NCBI GenBank assembly: GCA_001599755.1
Contig: BCHX01000002.1
Coordinates: 1-64,000, forward strand
Origin: Gliomastix tumulicola
Lineage: Eukaryota; Ascomycota; Sordariomycetes; Hypocreales; Bionectriaceae
DNA: 64,000 bases
Reading direction: 5' to 3'
The notes below the pieces were generated by a model. The model was not told the DNA's origin. It did no database searches and was given only the letters and a program-made list of their open reading frames with translations. The position numbers and the translations under genes are program-made. Below are positions 11,537 to 20,910 of this stretch, one piece after another (the stretch's first letter is position 1; every line of letters begins with the position of its first letter).

Positions 11537-13228
11537 ATGAATGACTTACAAATTCACGGTATTAGTGGGAGGTTGATCTCTGGTATGCCTCCGCTCATGA
11601 TCGTCATTCACCTTTAGTCTGGGTGCAAAGGCAGTCTGATAATTGCTCACTCTTACTCTATCTAGTTGATGCTGGCCTATTTATCAACAATGAGTTCATA
11701 CAGGCCACCAATTATGAGCGCATCGAGGTGGAAAATCCCACGACGGGCACCATTATTGGAACTCTCTCTGCTGCCGCCAGCGATGACATTGATGCAGCCG
11801 TCAGCGCAGCCACCAAAGCGTTCGAATCCACCTGGAGGTCTGTTTTGCCTGCCGAAAAGGGGCGGCTCCTCCGCAGACTCGCAGATCTCATTGAGCGAGA
11901 TGCGGACGAGCTCGCTAGCATCGAGGCCGTCGATGCCGGTATTCTATTCGTCGAGTCGAAGAGCTTCTATATCGCTCAAGCTGTCGAGACCCTGCGATTC
12001 TTTGCAGGTTGGGCAGACAAGATCACCGGACAGCATATCCAGACTCCTCAAGGATACGCGTACACTCGACAAGAAGCACTCGGGGCGTGTGCAGCTATTG
12101 TGCCATGGAACTCGCCTCTGTAAGTATCTTCTTCCCAATTACCTAGTTTGACCTGGAAGCTTACGTGAGTAATGATAGGAAGATTACTTGTTGGAAGCTG
12201 GCGCCGGCTATAGCAGCGGGCAATACACTCGACATCAAAACCCCTGAACTTGCACCTTTTTATCGCCAAAAGCTAGCCAGGCTTGTCCAAGAAGCACGCT
12301 TCCACCTGGCGTCATCAATATTATTTGCGGACTGGGGGCCATTGCTGGAGAAGCGCTTGCGAGACATCCGGACGTGAAAAAGATTGCTTTCACCGGCAGC
12401 GGTCCCGTTGGCAGAAGGATTTTGAGGGTGGCTGCAGACACGAATCTCAAGAAGGTCACACTGGAGCTGGGAGGCAAAGGTCCATCAATCATCTTCCCCG
12501 ACGCTGACTTCAACAACGCGATCTTCTGGACCACACTTAGCATAACGGCAAACAACGGGCAGGTGTGCGCAGCGGGCTCAAGGATATACGTTCATTCCAA
12601 GATGTACAACTCGTTCCTCGCTGCATTCGGGGAGAAAATCTCGCAAACGGCACACGGCAACCCACTAGATTCCAACGTCACAAAAGGTCCTGTGATCAGC
12701 AAGGCACAGAAAGCTCGAATTTTTAACTATATTTCCCAGGCTGTCAACTCGAATGTGAGGATTCTTACTGTTGGCCAGACCATTGCGGGAGACGGGCACT
12801 TTGTCTCCAACATCGCCTTTGCGGACGTCCCAAACGACAATTGCCTCATGAAGGAAGACGTGTTTGGCCCTGTCGCCGTAAGTGAAAGAGGACAGACACT
12901 CCAGAGTCACCATACTGATACCGCGAATTAGTCTATCAACCGGTTTGAGACCGAAGCGGAGGTTATTTCTATGGCTAATGATTCTCCTTATGGTTTGAGT
13001 GCTGCTGTATTCACCAACGATGTGAATCGATCCCAAAGAGTGTCAGCTGCACTCGAAAGTGGACAAGTCACTATCAACTGCTGGGGGGCTCTGAACGCAA
13101 ACACCCCATTTGGAGGGGTTAAAGAGTCTGGCTTTGGTCGCGATATGGGAGAAGAAGCCCTTGATAGCTGGCTTACTACAAAGGTGGTTAAACATGACAT
13201 CTTGCCCATCAATGAAGGAGAACTCTGA
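11537..13228 (+). pseudogene. Aldehyde dehydrogenase with one frameshift
   Basis: NAD(P)-dependent aldehyde dehydrogenase family. Exons 11537-11582, 11666-12119, 12179-12877, 12932-13228, all with canonical introns. Conserved parts are VDAGLFINNEF at the start, AAIVPWNSPL, AGNTLDIKTPELAP, FTGSGPVGRRI, the general-base glutamate motif LELGGKGP, the nucleophile motif NNGQVCAAGSR and the C-terminal TPFGGVKESGFGRDMG. Near 12297-12299 the frame slips: upstream reads ...LVQEAR and downstream continues PPGVINIICG in another frame. One base is missing between otherwise collinear family sequence, and there is no room for an intron. All catalytic residues survive, so this is either a very young pseudogene or a sequencing error. 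The 3' end converges on the P450 gene with a 33-bp gap. Confidence 0.82.
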
Positions 13229-13261
13229 TATTTGGCATCCTTTTACCACGCACCCTAGAAT

Positions 13262-15187
13262 CTACACTACGGCCCGGCAGAGAAGCTTCTTGGAAAAGTC
13301 GGGAATCGACTAGAACGGAATTTAGTATCTTTTTTTGCAGGAAGGTCGTTGTTTGGAAACTCACCATGTGCGCAAATTCTTTATTCGGATACCGCTTTTC
13401 CTCTTCATTCGGCATCTTGAAGTCGTATCTGAGCAGGGCATTGGCGAGGATCATCTTGATCTCATTGGCGGCGAAGAATCTTCCCGGACAGGCATGGCGT
13501 CCGTAGCCGAAAGTCAGGCTGTTCTGGCTCACGCTGACAAACTGATTTTGCGCTGCACCCTCAACCGAACCCTTGGCCTTGGCCTTCTCCCTGAGGTTAT
13601 AGAAGCGTAGGGGATCGAATTGGTCGGCGTCGGGGAAGACATCTGGGTCGTGATTCACAGCAACCGCGGGGACTTCGATTGTCACACCGGCGGGGATATT
13701 CTGACCGTTAGGGAGCACGAATGGTCGGAGGACTTTGCGCTGGAATGAGGCTGCGATCTTGTGTCAGTATTGGCTACCCAAAAGTGAAGCATGAAGAACC
13801 AACCCATCGAGGCTGGAGATAGCCGCAGCACTTCTTTGAGGAAACTGTCCATCTTCTTCATGGACTGCAATGCGCTGCTTGTAAAGACCCCTTCATGCTC
13901 CTCAAGGGCAATCTTTGCCTCTTCTCTCAACTGTTTCGCGAAGTCTGGCAAAGCAACGATGTCATAAAATCTGCAATCTGTCAACATGTTGGTCCTCGAG
14001 AGTTAGGAGTGAGAGAGAGTCACTTACGCGTTCGTAGCTGTCAGGGCAGTCGTATGAATTGCTGCAAAACTCAAGCCCAGTTGCGCCTTTGCGATATTCT
14101 GACTCTTTGAGTCTGGGAAATTGGGTCGCTCCTTCAGTAACCACGACAGCATGTCATCGTGATTCTCCGGTGAGGAGTCTCCGGGGCCTTGTTTTCTGCC
14201 ATCAATCACCGGCTTGAGAAACCCTTGCGCCTCTTTGATTCGCTCATCGAGCCTCTTCACCTGGGGAAGCTTGTTGGCGAGAAACGGACGAAGCCAGGGT
14301 CGAACGCTTTGGACGGCACGCTGAGCGGCCATAACATCCATAGTATAGTTGATGGCAGAATCAAGGTACTTTTCGTCGCGACAGAGCTCGGCTCCAATAA
14401 AAACGCGGCCAGAGACCATGGCAACAACCCGAAGCAACGCATGGTGTATGTCAACCTCCTCCCAAGCTGAGCTCGATGGAAGCTCCAATGCGAGGGCTTC
14501 TTGAACTTCGTCGTGGATGGCTGGGTTAAGTCTCACTACTCATTCACAATCAGCAAGCTCCCCATCACCAACTTGGTACGGTCGGATGCAACGGTATTTC
14601 AGCAGACATACCTAGAGAAGGCGTAAGACTTGTTTTGATCGTGTGTGGAATGATGGGAACCGTCGTGTCGATCCTAGTGTACTTTGATTCCATGGTCTAA
14701 GGAGAAAATCTGTCAGTGACAGTGAGACTGGGATGCTAAACAAAGACCAGGTACCTCATCCACGGCCGCGTCCATGCTTAAAACATTGTCCGGGAGCTTC
14801 TTGAGCTCTGGTAAGAACTTCGGTGATACCACGACGACTGGCGACTCTGAAGGGAGTGTTAGCCATGCTTTCCGATACATGTTTCTGGAGGGTAACCAAC
14901 TTCGTGACGTTGTGATCCGGAAAGCATCTTGGAACTGGTTTATCGAGTCAGATTTGGACGCGGAAGAGTGGTTTCACAATGCGTACGTTGCGGTATCCGT
15001 CGGTGTACAGTCTTCTGGCACCTCCGAGATATGCTAGACGACGCTTTTCGGTGTTTCCAAACTCCTTGCCGGCAAGCGGTATCTTCTCCAGGCGAAAGAG
15101 ATCCGGGACTATCCTCAAGAAAGCCGCGGCAGCGAAGGCCACCAGGCCAGTGATGATCCAAGGAAGGTTGGTTGTGAGCTGTCCCAT
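13262..15187 (-). CDS. Cytochrome P450 monooxygenase, ent-kaurene-oxidase-like
   Basis: Predicted 506 aa from eight exons: 15187-14987, 14934-14901, 14846-14755, 14696-14612, 14535-14028, 13970-13804, 13750-13365, 13309-13262; every junction keeps phase. The N-terminal TM anchor (IITGLVAFAAAAFL) implies an ER enzyme. The I-helix reads AAIHTTALTATN, the ExxR motif is FLKEVLRLSP, and the heme loop is FGYGRHACPGRFFA with the cysteine ligand. A short last exon (SIPDFSKKLL) gives the family's usual C-terminus. The order RLNPAIHDEV, WL-loop and HACPGR resembles fungal ent-kaurene oxidase/CYP503-CYP68-type P450s common in secondary-metabolite clusters. Two donors are GTTGGT, which is weak, but both are needed to keep the frame. 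No damage is seen, unlike the neighbouring dehydrogenases. Confidence 0.9.
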
Positions 15188-16002
15188 CGTTGCGATGAAT
15201 TCGGAGACACGGAAAGCTCAGTTGTGTTGACTACTGGTCAGGAGCCTGCACTGCATCGTCACAACATCAATCGTAAGGCGAATAGAGGATGGCCGATGCA
15301 TTTATAATTGGACTTGATCCCCAACCCGATTTCACCATGATGGCCTGATGCACTTGGACAATTGCACTCTCCATTTCCGTTGATACCTATGACGCAGATC
15401 TCGTTTCGGCAGATAAAAAGGAGGTGGTAGTCGCTTTCGCTTTCGCTTTCGGTCTCACGCAATTTCATAGCTTGTTGGGCAACTCAGAGCACCAATATTA
15501 GCTTCTCCACAGATGCGTGGTGTGAGGGGCTCACGGGAAGGTTCAATATTCCGAGACAACGGGTACTCGTCCCATCCAATCACTTGGCTGGGATTTGTCT
15601 CCGGCAGTTATGCTGATAAGACTACCGACGCTGATGGCCATCCCGGTGTCTACGCTACCCCTGAGACCGGCCGCGTTAGCGGACATTCGTCACGAATGTT
15701 GCACACTGCCCTCGTCACTCTTGAGACTTCGCAAATCCCTTTAGCTCCGTGGATCAAGAAGTGCTGAGCACTCAGGCAGAGCCACGCTACTGATCTGACG
15801 AATTTGACTAGCAAATACTAAAAGATCACAAAATCCCTAGCTCACTTCTCGTATAATATATCTACGCCAGCTCACAAAACTAACGACGAAAATCTGCTTC
15901 TCTTCACTACTCTTCCACTTCCCTCGCTACCAGCGGATTGGCCTTCATTCTTTCACTTTGCAGCAGCTGGGCCGCCATCATTGGTCCACTCTGCTGCACA
16001 CA
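15188..16002. other. Divergent intergenic region, P450 / membrane protein
   Basis: About 815 bp between divergent starts. It includes a short tract of CTTTCG repeats near 15433-15452 and the P450 TATA box. A plus-strand open frame at 15513-15767 has no recognisable content and is not called. Confidence 0.4.
15300..15306 (-). promoter_or_regulatory. TATA box of the P450 gene
   Basis: TATAAAT on the minus strand, 113 bp upstream of the P450 ATG at 15187. Confidence 0.45.
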
Positions 16003-16896
16003 ATGGCGTCAGACGAATCCGAAAGCCAGCTTCCACCTCCCGCTTCACGCAACGAGATCAACTTGGCCTACGCCGACATCGTGATCCACGCGGTTTTATT
16101 CCCCATTGTCCTCTACATAACATGGAAGCATGGCAAGAAAGGCATGGTTTGCTGGCCGATCTTCGCTTCTTACTTTGTCCTTCACTTTGTAGCGAAGGGG
16201 TATCAGCTCGCCAACCAGGACAAACCGGATATCCCCAATGCAGTGTCTATCTTCACACACTCAGGTAGCATCGCGTGTCTCATGTTTGGCCTGATAGGGA
16301 TAGTCTATGAAGTGTAAGACCCCGAAATTCGAGCATTGGGGAGACGCATGAACTTATCATACCGCAGCAATCTTACTGTGCCGTGCCGGGGACGACGCTG
16401 GGGAAATATGAGCATGCTGGGCATTACACATATCATGAATACCACCGGTGTTACTCTCGCAACCTACGGAGGCTCCCCAAAAGCCGGGGCTCCGGACGGC
16501 GTCACTTCCTACCCCCTCAACATAGCGGGGAATTTTTTGATGATTTCTGTCTTGGTCATCACTTGCTTGTGGTGGGCAATGAGTTTGAGGAGCGCCATGG
16601 TGGCCAGAGTGCAGGGGGTTTGGCCACTCTGCAAGCTCATGTTACTTGCGGCGGGAGTAGGGATCGCTTTCCAGGCAGTCATCTTTGCGCACAGCACCAC
16701 ATATGCGTTTGACAGAATGGTATTGCTAGACCCTACCATGGGCACCTTTGCTACCACACTGGTCCTGGGATTTGGAGCGCAGCTCGGAGTTACGTTATCG
16801 TTGATCATCGGCGGTTGGCTGAGCAGGGACATTCACGAAAAAGAAACCGAGGGGTCCCAGTTGGCATCAGTAACGAATTTCCGTTTTTGGGTTTGA
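16003..16896 (+). CDS. Fungal integral membrane protein (DUF7702-like)
   Basis: Predicted 279 aa from exons 16003-16313 and 16368-16896 (54-nt intron, GTAAGA...GCAG). The ATG is the first in-frame one; the start reads MASDESESQLPPPASRNEIN. About seven hydrophobic segments follow: ADIVIHAVLFPIVLYI, FASYFVLHFV, IACLMFGLIGIVY, a helix around MLGITHIMNTTGV, ISVLVITCLWWA, LMLLAAGVGIAFQAVIF and FATTLVLGFGAQLG. The NTTGVTLATYGGSP segment and overall layout resemble the fungal DUF7702 family, whose function is unknown. It sits head-to-head with the P450. The family assignment is from memory of its pattern and is only moderately sure; that it is a multi-pass membrane protein is clear. Confidence 0.75.
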
Positions 16897-17322
16897 TGGG
16901 CAATCTATGGCAAAGGAATATATTGGTACTGTATTAGGATTCATTGCTTCCATTGCTACGCTTTAGATATCTCGTGTCGTTCTGCGATTCAGCATTGCAA
17001 TTACATCGTTCATTGTGAAATGTACAGAGCCATTTCATCATCGTATGTTGAGTCGATGAGTAGCATGTTAACGAGCGTGATATTAGAGTGGTGAAAGAAG
17101 AGGCAAGACACAATCCTCCCCCCGCCCACGCTCCGTCGCCTCTACGTGGAAAAGACATGCAAATGACAAATCAGATAGTCTATTATGAGGTATGTCTTCC
17201 CTTTGGGTATTTCAAGGTAGAGGACAGCAGCACCCTTTTCTCTAAAGCTCAAATACAAATAAAAATCACTTTTCGAATGCTCCGCCGGTATATACAACGA
17301 AAATGTACACTCGGATGCAACG
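16897..17322. other. Convergent 3' intergenic region
   Basis: About 425 bp between the 3' ends of two convergent genes. Nothing beyond probable 3' UTR sequence is seen. Confidence 0.4.
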
Positions 17323-18940
17323 CTAGAATTGCTTCTGGAACTTGGGGTGGTTACGCAGTTTGGCCCCGTGCCAGTGAAGGAGCCAGGGCACAGGTGCCAA
17401 GGCGAGGGCGATGAAGCCGAGCAATGTGTTTCCCCAGCCGAGTCCAAGGCTGTCGTAAAGCTGAAGGCCACATAAGGGAAGCAAGGCTCCAAGGATGCTT
17501 CGAAGAACCGCATTCGCCGCCGTCACCGAGGCAGCATAAGGCGTGAATGCGTCCACAAGGTACGTTTGCATGGCCATGAAGATTCCGATCATCCCAAAGC
17601 CCATGATACCAGTCCCTATCATCGGCACAATCCAATGGACATGCTTCTCCGCCGTCCAGCCGTATATCATGAGGCCAATTGGCAGAGAAATCGTCGTAGG
17701 GACGGTGAGAGTAAGGTCCAGCCGTTGCTCAGGCTGCGCCGACTGACCGTTTGCTTTGGCCTTCTGGATGACTTTGTCGGACCAATAACCCACCAGGACG
17801 AGCCCGAGAAGATTACCGACACCGCCGGCGATGAAGGATAGTCCAGCACCAACGGGACCAAATCCATAAACATCCTTGTAGACAAACGTGAATGTCGTGA
17901 AGAGGAGGTATAGAAGACCATACGTAGTGGCGACGTAGAGGCAGGACAAGGCGACAACTGGTGAGAAGACAAAGAGTCGTGCCGGTCTGATGATGGCGGA
18001 GAAGAAGAGCTCCCTTGGCGTTCCTGCTTTTGCGAGCCTGGAATGATATCTGTTGTCTCCCGTATCCTTTCGCATCTTAGCGGCTTTTCGTTCGAGTATT
18101 ACAGGTGCGTAGGTTTCTTTGAGGACGAGCAGCGATATAGCAACGGCAACGCCAGACTGTGTAGAGAGATTGGTCAGCCAAATGTTCGAGTTGGGACAGC
18201 AGCAGCATGCCAGCTTGGCAAGGTATGCTCACCACGATAGTCGTCACCCAGAATATCCATCTCCAACCAACTGCATCGACGAGGAATCCGGCGCATACAG
18301 GCCCAATCACGGGGCCTAGCAGCGGTCCAACAGACCAAATAGACATCGCTCGACCACGTTTCTCAGGTGGCATCAAGTCTGCAATTGAACCACTCCCGCA
18401 TGTCACAACCGCCACGCCGAAGAACCCTGCCAAGAAGCGGAATGCGAGCATCATCGCTTCGTTTGTTGCCAGTGCGCACGCCGCTGAGAACACAACGAAG
18501 AGCACATTGCAGATGTGGTAAACAGGTGTTCGGCCGTAGATTTCGCTCATAGGTGCCATGAGAAGGGGGCCGACGGCGAAGCCAAGCACAAAAATCGAGA
18601 CGACGAAAGTCTTTACTTGGTTGTTATCGGAGCCGAAGTCAGCCATCATGGCAGGCACACCGGGGGCCAGCATGGACGAGGCAAGCGGCCTGTATTCAAG
18701 TTAGATTCAGCGGAAACGATGGACCAGACGTAGATCAGCGTACGTGAGAAATGTCAAGAGAGACAGCACACCGATAATCCTCCATTTTTGCGCGCTCGAC
18801 CAGTTCAAGGGATTGTCGGGATCTCTGTCTTCGGGCTCAGTCCACCATACAGAGTAGCTGTCTGTTGCGTCGGGCGTCATGCCAGACTCTTTGATCTCCG
18901 AGCCATCTCGACTCGAACCAGCTTCGGCCTCTGCATCCAT
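17323..18940 (-). CDS. MFS multidrug/polyamine-type transporter
   Basis: Predicted 495 aa, 12 TM, DHA1 family drug:H+ antiporter. Exons 18940-18744, 18689-18233, 18156-17323; introns have GTACGC and GTGAGC donors and clean CAG acceptors. The cytosolic N-terminus ends in [14 protein letters not shown], a hallmark of this subfamily, followed by [16 protein letters not shown] in TM1, [18 protein letters not shown] (motif A-like), [36 protein letters not shown] (motif C) and a central-loop [12 protein letters not shown]. The ATG at 18940 was chosen because the in-frame upstream codon is TTG. It is divergent from the Zn2Cys6 regulator, so export of a pathway product under local control is a reasonable inference. 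Confidence 0.9.
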
Positions 18941-19467
18941 TGCGACGTGACACAATCGACCAAGGACAAAATTCCACGAGTTTCAACTGAGTGCCAAAGG
19001 GTTGCGCGTTGATTCAGCCGAGAAATGCGTTGCGAATCAGTCCTAAAATAGGAGAGTAGCATTCTTGATGGTCCCTTGCTGGCATATGCAGCCTAGATAA
19101 TGGTCCAACTCCCTGCAAGGAGTGCAAGGAGTGCAAGGAGGCACGCGTCGTGACTCAGCTGAACCAAGCGCGCGCGCGAGACCGGTACCGAAACCGAAAC
19201 CGGAACCGGACACGAGACCGGAAGCGAAAGCGAGCTTCCACACCATGGTCCACGCGTAATCAAAGTTTGGACCGGCCAAAGTCAGGTCTGTCCATCAAAT
19301 CCCAGCAGGATTTTTCATTCCCGGCTGCGTACCCTCGCTCTCGCTCTTTCTTTTAATGCATGGCGTCGGTATCTCCCCCCCCTCTCAAATTGCCCGTGAC
19401 AGCGGCTGCCTTTTATGTCTCAAGCTCAGCTGGCACCTGACCCCTGATCGACAACAAAGAGGGCGCC
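18941..19467. promoter_or_regulatory. Shared divergent promoter, transporter / Zn2Cys6 regulator
   Basis: About 527 bp between two divergent ATGs. It contains three head-to-tail copies of TGCAAGGAG (19114-19140) and, at 19181-19222, a run of ACCG/CCGG repeats built on ACCGAAACCG and GGAACCGG. Zn2Cys6 proteins commonly bind CGG/CCG half-sites, so this run is a candidate operator for the adjacent regulator. This is inferred from composition only. Confidence 0.45.
19114..19140. repeat. Tandem repeat TGCAAGGAG x3
   Basis: Three exact head-to-tail 9-bp copies within the divergent promoter between the MFS transporter and the regulator. Confidence 0.9.
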
Positions 19468-20677
19468 ATGCCTCCTCGGCTGGGATTCACCAAATCCCGC
19501 AGAGGTTGCATCAGATGCAAACAGCGACGTGTCAAGGTGGGTTTGCTCCCCGGCTGTCATTGCCTTCCATTATGACAACTGTGTCCACGGGTCACTGAGA
19601 ATCAACAAGTGCGATGAAAACCTTCCTTGCGCCGCGTGTGTGAGACACGGGTTGGAATGTATTCGTTCAGAGGGCCCTTCCGCGAGAGGGAGGCCTTCCA
19701 ATCCGTCCCGACGATCAGCAAGAACGAAAGAACAGGCGACCGCTACTTCAAGCCAGAGTCCCGACACCCCGACTGAGCCTGACCCCCTCGCCTCCCTCGC
19801 CATTTTCGGTGCGAAGGATACCGTTTTAGAGTCAGGCTCGCAATGGAGGACGGACCTCCGGTTGATGAATCACTACACGGCATTCACATGGGACACACTG
19901 CCGAAAGGACCGGGACGTGAGAAGATCTGGCAGCTCGCCTTGCCCGAAGTGGCTGCGGACCATGACTTTTTGATGCACCAAATCCTTGCCATCTCAGCTT
20001 CGCACATGGCGTGTGTTTATCCTCAGGAGCGCAACTCATACTCGATACAAGCCTCTCAACACCAGAACACGGCCATACAAGGCTTGAGGAGGGTTGTTCC
20101 AAACGTCACCGATACGAACTGCCACGCTGTGTTCGCAACGGCGTCGCTCCTATCCATCGGCGCACTCGCTACACACGCAACGCAGAGCAGCCAGGGCCCT
20201 ACTGTCGGCAATCTGCTCGAGATATTCTCGCTCATCAGAGGCATGCATAAGATCCTCAAAGACTGGGAACCAATCATCGAACAGGGGCCCCTCGGACAGC
20301 TCCTCCATCTTGGGGAATACGACGCCGAGACACCGCTACTACGAGATCTGATTCGAGACCTTGCGCGACTAGAAGTTTCTAGCGACGTAGACCTCTCTAC
20401 CCAATTGATTCTCAAGAACGAAGCCTCGATGTTTGTAGAGTGCATCGTCTTTGCTTGTAGGAAGTCTCACTTGCCGGAGCTCAGAGCGCTGAACATCTGG
20501 CCTATCTACTTCTCGGATGACTTCTTTGCGCTCATGCAGTCGAGGCAGGGTGATGCTATGGCGATTCTTGAGCACTACTGTCGCCTGCTAGACTCGGTTG
20601 GCCGTGATAATTGGTATATTGAAAGCTGGGGGAGATATGTGCGCGAGGACATCGTGCGAGGGCTCCAATCTGTATAA
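19468..20677 (+). CDS. Zn2Cys6 transcription factor
   Basis: Predicted 378 aa from exons 19468-19536 and 19610-20677. The intron falls inside the zinc cluster; splicing joins GCIRCKQRRVK to CDENLPCAACVRHGLEC, giving the full C-x2-C-x6-C-x5-C-x2-C-x6-C binuclear cluster at residues ~14-41. A basic, Ser/Thr-rich linker follows. The rest is an all-helical effector region with the C-terminal block LNIWPIYFSDDFFAL...WYIESWGRYVREDI, typical of the short fungal regulators related to sterol-uptake control proteins (Upc2/Ecm22-like). Its small size and location suggest a local pathway regulator of the neighbouring transporter and P450; this is inference. The first ATG directly precedes the cluster and is well supported. 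Confidence 0.88.
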
Positions 20678-20910
20678 ATCATGTAACCAGTGTCGTATTT
20701 ATTATACTTTGCTTGCACTTTTACTCAAACACCCTTGTCCCAAACTAATCAAGGCCTACCCGGTAACAATGGCCTCAAGCTCTGGAAGGAAGCAAAACAC
20801 ACGAGGTATTTCTAACGTCAGTCACAAGTAAGAGCAAGTCAGCAGCATCATATCCACTCATTTCAACGAATAGCTATCTACGTGGTCACAGCACGTGTCC
20901 CATTAGCTTG

